DNA from: Deltaproteobacteria bacterium HGW-Deltaproteobacteria-15
GTDB lineage: Bacteria > Desulfobacterota > DSM-4660 > Desulfatiglandales > HGW-15
Length of the DNA stretch: 64,000 nt
Direction: 5' to 3'
Assembly: GCA_002840535.1 (NCBI GenBank)
Contig: PHBH01000039.1
Coordinates: 1-64,000 of the forward strand
Part shown: positions 1 to 7,966 of the stretch, piece after piece
Position numbering within the stretch: position 1 is the first letter of the stretch
How the letters are laid out: each line of letters begins with the position of its first letter
Made by a program: the position numbers and the translations under genes
The notes under the pieces: model-generated
What the model saw: only the letters and a program-made list of their open reading frames with translations
The model's database searches: none
What the model was told of the DNA's origin: nothing

Positions 1-155
1 CGCGGCTGATTTCCAGATAGAAATACGTTTGACCGCTGAAGTGTAATGAAAACGAACGTGCGTTGGAGATGAAGCCCAGGTAATACCCCTCCAAGCCTTT
101 TTTGTTTTTTAACTGTGTATCCGCGTTTATCCGTGTTCATCCGCGGCTGATTTCG
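1..155. repeat. degenerate intergenic repeat of the ATCCGCG word type
   Basis: The 13-mer CGCGGCTGATTTC occurs at 1-13 and again at 142-154, just before the first gene. The stretch 115-150 is built from variants of ATCCGCG/ATCCGTG. This is intergenic word-repeat DNA of the kind seen many times later in the window. The left part of the element lies outside the window. Confidence 0.5.
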
Positions 156-2570
156 ATGAAGCAGAAACTCGCATTCCTTTTCGGTGGTTTCCTTCTCCTC
201 GTGCTCATACTCGCAGGCGCCGGATACTTCTATTTCATCCGTTTGCCCATGCCGGTAACAAACGGGGAGCTTCGTATAAAGGGGCTTCAAAAATCTGTCA
301 CGGTGTACAGGGACAGATGGGGGGTCCCTCATATTTATGCCGAAAATGAGCATGATCTCTTCATGGCCCAGGGATATGTCCAGGCCCAGGACCGTTTGTG
401 GCAGATGGAGATCAATCGACGACTCGCCGCTGGAAGGCTCAGCGAGATCTTCGGTCCCGATGGACTCGAGGCGGACAAGGCTCTGCGGTCCCTGGGCTTC
501 ATGCGCGCAGCGCGAGATGAGGTCGCTTCCTATCCTCCTGCGGCCATGGGGATCCTCAATGCCTTTTCAGCAGGCGTAAACGGTTTTATTGAATCGCGGG
601 GGAACCGCCTCCCCCTGGAGTTCAGGATCCTGGGTATCGCACCCGAGCCCTGGAAGCCCGAGGACTCCTTGGGCTGGGGCAAGTTCATGGCCTATACGGG
701 AGGGAAGAACTGGCAGGAAGAGATCGTGGCCGCCATGTTGGCGAAGGAACTGGGCGAAGAAAAGGCAAATGACCTGCTGAAAAGAGTCATGCCTGAAATG
801 CCGGCAGCGCAGGGGAACATTCAGTTCGCCGCATTCGAACCGTCAACTGCCGTTCTGCAGAAAAGGTTTCTCCCGGTTTTCGGGGGGGCAAGCAACAACT
901 GGGTTGTGCATGGCTCAAGAACCACCACAGGGCTTCCGCTTCTGGCCAATGACATGCACCTTCCCCTGACTGTCCCTTCTGTTCTCTACGAGATGCATCT
1001 TGCGGGCGGAGAACTTGACGTCGCCGGCGTCTCTCTGCCGGGCGTGCCTCTAATAATAGCCGGGCATAACAGTCACATTGCCTGGGGAATCACGTTTGCG
1101 TATACGGATGTCCAGGATATTTTCCTGGAGAGGTTCGACCCCGGGAATGAGGGGAGATATCTCTTCCGGGGCGAGTGGCTGGAACCCAGGGTTTTCAGGG
1201 AGGAAATCCGGGTAAAGGGGCGGGATGATCCCGTCATTCACGACATCCTGGTAACGAACCACGGCCCCGTTATCTCCCCGCTGATCGAGCAAGCCGAACA
1301 GATGGAGCTTGCCATTGCCCTGAAGTGGAGCGGTCATGACCCGGGGTCTACGACCAGCGGTCTTTACAGGCTCAATCATGCGCGAGACTGGGATGAGTTC
1401 AAGGGTGCGGCCGCGGAGTGGTGCGAGCCGGCTGTTAACCTGGTCTATGCGGATACACAGGGGAATATCGGCTATGTTCTTGGGAGTCGTGTCCCTGTCC
1501 GGGCAGGGGGCCATGGCCTTGGGCCATTCAAGGGGTGGACCGGAGAGTTCGAATGGACCGGATACCTGTCGCCTGATCAAAAGCCGTTCGTTCTCAATCC
1601 TGAAGAGGGGTATTTTGCAACGGCAAACAATGACGTGGTCGGCCCGGATTTCCCGCACTACCTCGCAGTGGACTATGCATCCGACAATCGGGTCAAGAGG
1701 ATCCGCCAGGTCCTTCTGGAAAAGAGCCCGATTTCAAAGCAGGAGTTCAGAAAACTGCAGGGCGACCTCAAAAGCCTTGCTGCGCGCTCCTTCCTGGACG
1801 CAGTCCAGAGGGCTGAAGTAAAACACCCGGAGGGAGTGGCGCTCCTGGAGATGCTCCGCACCTGGGATCAGACCCTGCGGCCGGAGAGTGCAGGCGCCGC
1901 CGTTTACTCGGTGCTCTTCCGGAGACTCCTTCACAACACCTTCAAGGACGAACTGGGGCATCTGATGGATAGATTCTCAGGGATCGGGCTGATCGGGCTG
2001 GACCCTCTCACCCGTTTCGTAGAGCATAGCCGCACCATTCTCCTGAACCTCATGTCGGAGCCCGACTCTCAATGGTTCGATGACATCGACACCCCGGAAA
2101 AGGAGGAGTTGTCCGAAGTGCTCGAAAAAAGTCTGATCGAAACCAGTGCTTTTCTGAAAGAGAGTCTGGGGCCTGATCCTTCAACTTGGCGCTGGGGCAG
2201 GCTGCATTCCGTTGAGATGAAACATTTCCTTGGCCGGAGCAAGCCACTGGACAGCCTGCTGAACCTGGGGCCCTATGAAGCCGGGGGCGACTTCAGCACG
2301 GTGTGGCAGTCGAGCATGGTTCCGGGGATGGATTTCAGCCTGAAAGGATGGAGCGCTGCCAACCGCCATATCTATGACCTGAAAAACTGGGATGAAAGCC
2401 TTGGGGCCATCGTTCCAGGCCAGTCGGGAGTCCCCTTCAGCCGGCACTATGGTGACCAGATGGATCTCTGGCTGAACGTAGCGCATCACCCCCTCTCCTT
2501 TTCCCGTTCAAGGGTTGAGTCAGAGGCCGCAGCTACACTTGTACTGAAACCTGCATGGGAAACGCCATGA
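156..2570 (+). CDS. penicillin acylase family protein (Ntn-hydrolase)
   Basis: Ntn-hydrolase of the penicillin amidase family (peptidase S45), which cleaves amide bonds such as beta-lactam side chains or acyl-homoserine lactones and is matured by self-cleavage into alpha and beta chains. The ORF is open from 102, but the start at 156 (MKQKLAF) begins with a clean signal or anchor segment at residues 5-28, while the upstream 18 codons are repeat DNA. The new N-terminal Ser of the beta chain should be S246 in GGASNNWVVHGS; the alpha chain carries the typical RDRWGVPHIYAENEHDLFMAQGYVQAQDRLWQME stretch in pieces at residues 52-85. Length 804 aa is usual for the family. The stop overlaps the start of the NUDIX gene (ATGA), so the two are probably co-transcribed. 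The natural substrate is unknown. Confidence 0.9.
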   Translation: MKQKLAFLFGGFLLLVLILAGAGYFYFIRLPMPVTNGELRIKGLQKSVTVYRDRWGVPHIYAENEHDLFMAQGYVQAQDRLWQMEINRRLAAGRLSEIFGPDGLEADKALRSLGFMRAARDEVASYPPAAMGILNAFSAGVNGFIESRGNRLPLEFRILGIAPEPWKPEDSLGWGKFMAYTGGKNWQEEIVAAMLAKELGEEKANDLLKRVMPEMPAAQGNIQFAAFEPSTAVLQKRFLPVFGGASNNWVVHGSRTTTGLPLLANDMHLPLTVPSVLYEMHLAGGELDVAGVSLPGVPLIIAGHNSHIAWGITFAYTDVQDIFLERFDPGNEGRYLFRGEWLEPRVFREEIRVKGRDDPVIHDILVTNHGPVISPLIEQAEQMELAIALKWSGHDPGSTTSGLYRLNHARDWDEFKGAAAEWCEPAVNLVYADTQGNIGYVLGSRVPVRAGGHGLGPFKGWTGEFEWTGYLSPDQKPFVLNPEEGYFATANNDVVGPDFPHYLAVDYASDNRVKRIRQVLLEKSPISKQEFRKLQGDLKSLAARSFLDAVQRAEVKHPEGVALLEMLRTWDQTLRPESAGAAVYSVLFRRLLHNTFKDELGHLMDRFSGIGLIGLDPLTRFVEHSRTILLNLMSEPDSQWFDDIDTPEKEELSEVLEKSLIETSAFLKESLGPDPSTWRWGRLHSVEMKHFLGRSKPLDSLLNLGPYEAGGDFSTVWQSSMVPGMDFSLKGWSAANRHIYDLKNWDESLGAIVPGQSGVPFSRHYGDQMDLWLNVAHHPLSFSRSRVESEAAATLVLKPAWETP

Positions 2571-3079
2571 AATACTGCCCGAAATGCGGAACCGGACTGG
2601 TGCCGGTGGAAATGGAAAACAAGCGGCGCTTGAAATGTCCTCTGCCGTCGTGCGACTACGTTTTCTGGGACAATCCCGTCCCGGTCGTGGCTGCAATTGT
2701 AGAGACGGAAAGAGGGGTTATCCTGGTTCGAAACAAGAGCTGGCCCCCAAAGATGTATGGGCTCGTGACAGGTTTTCTTGAGAAGGGAGAGACCCCTGAG
2801 GCTGCCGTCCTTCGCGAGGTGAAGGAGGAGCTGAACCTGGACGGAACGATCGCATGCTTTGTAGGCCATTACTCCTTTTTTCAGATGAACCAGTTGATCC
2901 TTGCCTTCCATGTGGAGGCACAAGGGGAGATCGAGCTGAACGAGGAATTGGCAGAGTACCGGGTCGTCGATCCTTCTAGGCTGCGGCCGTGGTCCATGGG
3001 CACAGGTCTGGCGGTCAAGGATTGGCTGGAGAAATACAGAGGTCGGCCCCTGCGGGTTGATCGTACGGATGAGGGATGA
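2567..3079 (+). CDS. NUDIX hydrolase with N-terminal zinc ribbon
   Basis: Hydrolase of nucleoside-diphosphate-linked compounds. The protein (170 aa from 2567) starts with a zinc-ribbon pair CPKC and a second CPLPSC about 20 residues later, as in NudC-like enzymes, and then has a full Nudix box: G-F-L-E-K-G-E-T, then REVKEEL about eight residues on. An alternative start four codons upstream (2555) is possible, but ATG 2567 overlaps the preceding stop as ATGA, typical of coupled translation. It is shorter than E. coli NudC, so NADH or decapping activity is not assured; the substrate is undetermined. Confidence 0.88.
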   Translation: MKYCPKCGTGLVPVEMENKRRLKCPLPSCDYVFWDNPVPVVAAIVETERGVILVRNKSWPPKMYGLVTGFLEKGETPEAAVLREVKEELNLDGTIACFVGHYSFFQMNQLILAFHVEAQGEIELNEELAEYRVVDPSRLRPWSMGTGLAVKDWLEKYRGRPLRVDRTDEG

Positions 3080-3265
3080 ATTAGTATTCTGTTAAGATGG
3101 ACAGTGAGTGGATATGGCAGCTCGAAGGCTCTCTGGCAATTAGACGAATACCCCTCGCACATCTCTTCGTTTGATCTTGACACAATCAGCTGGTTTCACC
3201 TATTTCTAAGCCGCCCCAAACTCCATCATTACCGATGCAGGTTTGAGAAGCTCAGCTGAAAGACA

Positions 3266-4747
3266 ATGCGAACCAGGGAGAAAGGCAAATTGGAAAAGAG
3301 AGATGTACGGGCGATCTTCTGCAACCGGACCCTGAATCTGAGGGCCATCCGTGCTATCGGTTACGACATGGATTACACGCTCATCCACTACCGGGTGGAG
3401 GAGTGGGAGCAGAGGAGCTACAATTACCTCAAAGAAAAATTCGAAGCCCGGGGATGGGCACTGAAGCGACTGAAGTTCGACCCTGCTCTGGTGTGCCGGG
3501 GGCTGATTGTGGACACGGAAGCGGGAAACCTGGTCAAGGCCAACCGGTTCGGATTCGTCAAGCACGCCCTCCACGGGACCGAGACGCTGCCCTATGAAAA
3601 GCAGCGAAAGCTTTATGCGCGGACCATCGTCGATCTTTCGGAGCCCAGATGGTTCTTTCTCAACACCCTTTTCTCCCTTTCCGAGGGCTGCCTGTTCGCC
3701 CAGTTGGTGGACATCCTGGACCGCAAAGGCCTGCCCGAGGTCCTGGGGTATTCGGACCTCCATCGTCTGGTCCGCGAAGCTGCCGACAGCGCCCATATGG
3801 AGGGGCGACTGAAAGGTCAGATCCTCAACGACCCCGACCGCTTCGTTGAGCTCGACCCCCAGATCCCCCAGACCTTGCTCGACCAGAGGCAGTCCGGAAA
3901 GAGCCTGCTCCTGATTACCAACTCGGAATGGGTCTACACGCTCAGCATGATGAGCTACGCCTTCGACCGGTTCCTCCCGGCGGGATTGTCATGGAAAGAC
4001 CTGTTTGATCTCGTTATCGTCGGCGCCAACAAGCCGAGTTTCTTCACGATGCACAACCCGCTCTTCGAAGTCGTCAACGAGGAAGGGCATCTGATGCCCT
4101 GCATCGCGGGTTTCCGTCCGGGCATGACCTACCTGGGCGGGAGTGCGGCCCATGTGGAACGGCACCTGGGATTGTCCGGTGATGAAATCCTGTATGTCGG
4201 GGATCACATGTTCGGCGATGTCCGGGTCACCAAGGACATCCTGCGGTGGAGGACAGCCCTTATCCTGCGGGAACTCGAGTCCGAGATCCGATCGGCCGAA
4301 TCCTTCCGCGAATCCGAACGGCGGCTCGCCGCCCTGATGGATCGGAAAGAAAGGCTGGAGTCCGAAGCCTGCCGGATTCGCCTGGAGTTGCAAAGAAGAA
4401 AGTTCGGTTACGCGCGCAGCTCCCGCCGGAGCCAGTCGGCACTCCAATCCACCCTTCTCCGGCTGCGCACCGAGCTCGCGGGCCTGGACCAGGAGATCGG
4501 GCCTCTTGCGAAGAGTTCCACTGAGCTGGACAACCAGCGGTGGGGTCTGCTGATGAGGGCCGGCAATGACAAGAGTCATTTGGCCTTCCAGGTCGAGCGA
4601 TTTGCAGATGTGTACACCTCGCGGGTCTCCAACTTCCTGCGAGCGACCCCGTTCGTGTACCTGCGCTCTTCACGCGGAAGCCTCCCTCACGACCTCGCTC
4701 TGCCGGGCGGCCGGCCGCACACTCCCGCTTCGGACGAATCCCTTTGA
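3266..4747 (+). CDS. HAD-superfamily 5'-nucleotidase (HAD-IG family)
   Basis: Belongs to the HAD-IG purine 5'-nucleotidase family related to eukaryotic cN-II, which dephosphorylates nucleoside monophosphates such as IMP/GMP. The motif I aspartates are D34 and D36 in GYDMDYTLIHY; motif II is LLLITNSEW; motif III is in ILYVGDHMFGDV. The C-terminal ~130 residues are rich in Glu, Arg and Leu and look helical. At 493 aa it is full length. It stands alone, with a 186-base gap upstream in which I see no clear promoter; the start at 3266 has only a weak ribosome site. The family call is firm; nucleotide preference is inferred. Confidence 0.9.
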   Translation: MRTREKGKLEKRDVRAIFCNRTLNLRAIRAIGYDMDYTLIHYRVEEWEQRSYNYLKEKFEARGWALKRLKFDPALVCRGLIVDTEAGNLVKANRFGFVKHALHGTETLPYEKQRKLYARTIVDLSEPRWFFLNTLFSLSEGCLFAQLVDILDRKGLPEVLGYSDLHRLVREAADSAHMEGRLKGQILNDPDRFVELDPQIPQTLLDQRQSGKSLLLITNSEWVYTLSMMSYAFDRFLPAGLSWKDLFDLVIVGANKPSFFTMHNPLFEVVNEEGHLMPCIAGFRPGMTYLGGSAAHVERHLGLSGDEILYVGDHMFGDVRVTKDILRWRTALILRELESEIRSAESFRESERRLAALMDRKERLESEACRIRLELQRRKFGYARSSRRSQSALQSTLLRLRTELAGLDQEIGPLAKSSTELDNQRWGLLMRAGNDKSHLAFQVERFADVYTSRVSNFLRATPFVYLRSSRGSLPHDLALPGGRPHTPASDESL

Positions 4748-4809
4748 GTCGACCGCCCATACACAGAAGACGACTCCTTATTGATTGAAATGTCAAATAT
4801 AAGACTTGA

Positions 4810-5221
4810 TTTTTCAAGGTAGGTCTTTCTTGTTTCGACCTGGAAAATCCCCTGGATCCTGCCCGCCTGGAACAACCCCAGCTCGCACTGGAAGACCTGA
4901 CGGGACTCATCGTCATCGACGAGATCCAGCGCTTGCCCGATTTTTTTCCACTCTTGCGTTACTTGGTGGATCAAGGAAAAAGTCGCAAGTTCGTCATCCT
5001 GGGAAGCGCTTCTCGGGATTTGATTCGTCAGAGTTCGGAATCCCTGGCCGGGAGGATCGACGCCCCCCGATTGACCCGATCCATGAAGCCGGCCCGTTGA
5101 AGACCTCAGATTGGAGCGGCTGTGGGTCGTCTATCCCGGGAAACCAAGCTATCCTCTCACTGAAAAAATCCGGGTAATCCCCTTGCGGACATCCGCGATA
5201 CCTGGAACTGCGGATAGCTGA
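4810..5221 (+). pseudogene. remnant of an AAA (AAA_14/DUF4143) ATPase
   Basis: Two conserved pieces of a single protein family lie head to tail in different frames. From 4831 the + strand reads CFDLENPLDPARLEQPQLA followed by a Walker B region LIVIDEIQRLPDFFPLLRYL and ILGSASRDLIRQSSESLAGRI, as in AAA_14/DUF4143 ATPases, then meets TGA at 5098-5100. From 5099 a second frame reads LERLWVVYPG and YPLTEKIRVIPL, which is the C-terminal tail of the same family, ending at 5219-5221. Walker A, the N-terminus and most of the DUF4143 half (roughly 200 residues) are missing. This is an internally deleted and frameshifted pseudogene. Family assignment is from recalled motif resemblance. Confidence 0.75.
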
Positions 5222-5467
5222 GAACATAGACGTAACATCGAGCCATGAACACCGGCCTCATTCAAATTTCAAATTAATGATAGGGCGTGCAAGGTGAGTG
5301 CTGAACCAATCAAGGGGCGGATTCTGAACATACGCTTCGTAAACCAGCATGACGAACCTTAGGAAACACTTTTACAGCCGAAATACAGTGTTCACTCCAT
5401 TTACTTGGTCTCTGGCAGGTGCTCTCTTTTTTTCAAATGAAACTCCATCTGCTAGAAGGAGAATCCT
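5222..5467. other. intergenic, no gene seen
   Basis: AT-richer spacer between the ATPase remnant and the alpha/beta hydrolase. A short dyad AACACT...AGTGTT lies around 5366-5394. The end holds the ribosome site AGAAGGAG just before ATG 5468. I see no convincing ORF or RNA. Confidence 0.5.
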
Positions 5468-6292
5468 ATGCCTGCAATTACAGTCAAAGACGGCACGCAG
5501 ATTTATTACAAGGACTGGGGCAGCGGACAGCCCGTGGTCTTCAGCCATGGCTGGCCGCTGAGCGCGGACGCCTGGGAATCGCAGATGTTCTTTCTCGCAT
5601 CGCATGGCTACCGCTGCATCGCGCACGACCGGCGCGGCCACGGCCGCTCCAGCCAGCCCTGGAACGGCAATGACATGGATACCTACGCCGACGATCTGGC
5701 GGAAATCTTCGAGGCTCTCAAGCTGGATAACGCGGTCATGATCGGCCACTCCACGGGCGGAGGTGAGGTCGCCCGCTATATAGGCCGCCACGGCACGAAG
5801 CGCGTGTCCAAAACCGTGCTGATGGGCGCGGTTCCGCCTCTCATGCTCAAGACTGCAGCCAATCCCGGCGGGCTGCCGAAGGAGGTCTTCGACGGGTTTC
5901 GCGCAGCGTATCTGGCCGACCGCGCGCAGTTCTTCCTGGATGTCGCAAGCGGCCCGTTCTTTGGCTTCAACCGGTCGGGCGCGAAGGTTTCCCAAGGACT
6001 GATCCAATCATGGTGGCTGCAGGGCATGATGTCGGGCCACAAGAACGCGTTTGACTGCATCAAGGCGTTCTCAGAAACGGATTTCACCGAAGACCTGAAG
6101 AAGTTCGATGTGCCGACGCTCATCATCCATGGGGATGACGACCAGATCGTACCTATTGGAGCCTCGGCGATGCTCTCGTCCAAGATCGTCAAGGATTCCA
6201 CCCTGAAGATCTACCCGGGCGGCACGCACAGCCTCGGAGACACGAGCAAGGATCAGCTCAACGCGGACCTGCTCGCGTTCGTCAAGAGCTAG
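5468..6292 (+). CDS. alpha/beta hydrolase, non-haem chloroperoxidase/esterase type
   Basis: Cytoplasmic alpha/beta hydrolase closest in motif pattern to the cofactor-free chloroperoxidase/arylesterase group. Nucleophile S95 sits in GHSTGGG, the acid is in HGDDDQIVP (about D225), and the base is H254 in GGTHSLGD. The oxyanion region is [11 protein letters not shown] near residue 26. At 274 aa it is full length with no signal peptide. A strong ribosome site (AGAAGGAG) precedes the ATG. It opens the + strand catabolic block and is followed after 145 bases by the molybdoenzyme genes, so it may hydrolyse an ester or lactone in the same pathway. Real substrate unknown; haloperoxidase activity is usually a side activity of this family. 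Confidence 0.9.
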   Translation: MPAITVKDGTQIYYKDWGSGQPVVFSHGWPLSADAWESQMFFLASHGYRCIAHDRRGHGRSSQPWNGNDMDTYADDLAEIFEALKLDNAVMIGHSTGGGEVARYIGRHGTKRVSKTVLMGAVPPLMLKTAANPGGLPKEVFDGFRAAYLADRAQFFLDVASGPFFGFNRSGAKVSQGLIQSWWLQGMMSGHKNAFDCIKAFSETDFTEDLKKFDVPTLIIHGDDDQIVPIGASAMLSSKIVKDSTLKIYPGGTHSLGDTSKDQLNADLLAFVKS

Positions 6293-6437
6293 ACAAGCCA
6301 CGGAAGGCAAAAAATCGCACGATTCCTTAGCAAACATCATGCAGATGGTACTTCCTCGAGCACCTGAAGAGCTATAAGGGGTGGATTCCCATTTTCCTGA
6401 CACGTCTGCATCTCAACATGGCAGATAAGGAGTGAGT

Positions 6438-6974
6438 ATGAACAGCAATTCCAAGGCTGACACCAGCATGAAGAAAACGGCTCCGTTGCCAACAAGAAGT
6501 CGGATCACTCTCAAGGTCAATGGCGCAGTGAAGCAGATAGAGGTCGCCACCTGGACGACCCTGCTTGACGCCCTGCGCGAACACCTTGATCTGACAGGGA
6601 CGAAGAAGGGGTGCGATCACGGACAGTGCGGGGCCTGTACGGTCCTGGTGAACGGCAGGCGCATAAACTCTTGCCTGACCCTGGCGATCATGCAGGACGG
6701 CGCCGAGGTGACAACGATCGAAGGGCTTACCGAAGGGGAAGTGCTCCACCCCTTGCAGCAGGCGTTCGTTGAGCATGACGGTTTCCAATGCGGCTACTGC
6801 ACTCCAGGCCAGATCTGTTCTGCGAAGGGATTGATCGGCGAGGGCAGAGCGAAATCGCTGGATGACATACGCGAGCTGATGAGCGGGAACATCTGTCGCT
6901 GCGGCGCTTATCCCAATATCGTCGCCGCGATCGACCAGGTGATGCAGAGGAAGGAAGGGGGAGACGAAGAATGA
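6438..6974 (+). CDS. paoA: aldehyde oxidoreductase 2Fe-2S subunit (PaoA-like)
   Basis: Small iron-sulfur subunit of a xanthine-oxidase-family molybdoenzyme. The plant-type cluster uses C59, C64, C67 and C79 (KKGCDHGQCGACTVL, then SCLTL), the second cluster C118, C121, C153 and C155 (QCGYCTPG and NICRCGAYPNI). The sequence closely follows recalled E. coli PaoA except that the long N-terminal Tat leader is absent: only about 25 polar residues precede the ferredoxin fold. ATG 6438 is preferred over GTG 6432 because AAGGAG lies at 6427-6432. The stop overlaps the next start by four bases. It transfers electrons from the molybdenum centre to the FAD subunit. Confidence 0.9.
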   Translation: MNSNSKADTSMKKTAPLPTRSRITLKVNGAVKQIEVATWTTLLDALREHLDLTGTKKGCDHGQCGACTVLVNGRRINSCLTLAIMQDGAEVTTIEGLTEGEVLHPLQQAFVEHDGFQCGYCTPGQICSAKGLIGEGRAKSLDDIRELMSGNICRCGAYPNIVAAIDQVMQRKEGGDEE

Positions 6975-7966
6975 ACAGGTTTACCTACATCCGGGCCGAC
7001 GACGTGGCGGGCGCCGTGCGCGAGATCGCCAAGGACGGCGAGGCCAAGTTCATCGCCGGTGGCACGAACCTGATCGACCTGATGAAGGAGAACGTAGAGC
7101 GGCCGAGCCGGCTGATCGACATCACCCGGATTGCCCTGAGAGATATCCAACCCGGTCCCCACGGCGGGTTGCGGCTCGGCGCACTCGCGACGAACACCGA
7201 TGTGGCCTATGATAAAGGGGTCGAGCACCGCTATCCGATTCTCTCAAAAGCTATCCTGGCGGGCGCATCGCCGCAGCTCCGCAACATGGCCACGGTCGGC
7301 GGCAATCTGATGCAGAGGACGCGCTGCTGCTACTTCTACGACACGGCTACGCCCTGCAACAAGCGTACGCCCGGAGCCGGCTGCTCCGCCATCGCGGGGT
7401 TCAACCGCGCCCACGCAATTCTGGGAACGAGCGGGCACTGTATTGCCTCCCATCCATCGGACATGTGCGTCGCACTGGCTGCCCTGGAGGCGGTCGTCCA
7501 TGTCACCGGGCCGGGCGAAGAGCGCGCCATCGCCTTTGCCGATTTCCACCGCCTTCCCGGCGACACGCCGAACATGGATACGAACCTGCGAACCGGCGAG
7601 ATCATCACGGCGGTCGATCTGCCCGCGAAAGGCTTCGCGGAACACTACTCGTATCTCAAGGTCCGCGACCGTGCGTCGTACGCTTTCGCGCTGGTTTCGG
7701 TTGCCGCAGCTCTCGAGATGGAGGGTGAGAAGATCAAGGAAGCGCGGCTCGCTCTGGGTAGCGTGGCGCACAAGCCGTGGCGTAAGCAACAGGTGGAAAA
7801 ACTGCTTAACGGCCAAAGCGCCACCCGGGACACCTTCCAGCGAGTCGCCGAAGCGCTCCTTCACAACGCGAAAGGTTTTGGCCACAACAGTTTCAAGATC
7901 GAGCTGGCGAAGCGCGCCATTGTGCGCGGTTTGAGCCAGGCTGCCTCAGGAGAGGGAAAGCCATGA
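6971..7966 (+). CDS. paoB: aldehyde oxidoreductase FAD subunit (PaoB-like)
   Basis: FAD-binding subunit of the molybdoenzyme. The FAD motifs are AKFIAGGTNLIDLMK near residue 25 and ATVGGNLMQRTRC near 107. Between the FAD lobes lies a Cys-rich insert with C119/C120, C129, C138 and C157 (PCNKRTPGAGC and GTSGHC), the segment that holds an extra 4Fe-4S cluster in E. coli PaoB and separates this group from ordinary xanthine dehydrogenases. 331 aa, full length. It overlaps both neighbours by four bases, so the three subunits are translationally coupled. Confidence 0.9.
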   Translation: MNRFTYIRADDVAGAVREIAKDGEAKFIAGGTNLIDLMKENVERPSRLIDITRIALRDIQPGPHGGLRLGALATNTDVAYDKGVEHRYPILSKAILAGASPQLRNMATVGGNLMQRTRCCYFYDTATPCNKRTPGAGCSAIAGFNRAHAILGTSGHCIASHPSDMCVALAALEAVVHVTGPGEERAIAFADFHRLPGDTPNMDTNLRTGEIITAVDLPAKGFAEHYSYLKVRDRASYAFALVSVAAALEMEGEKIKEARLALGSVAHKPWRKQQVEKLLNGQSATRDTFQRVAEALLHNAKGFGHNSFKIELAKRAIVRGLSQAASGEGKP

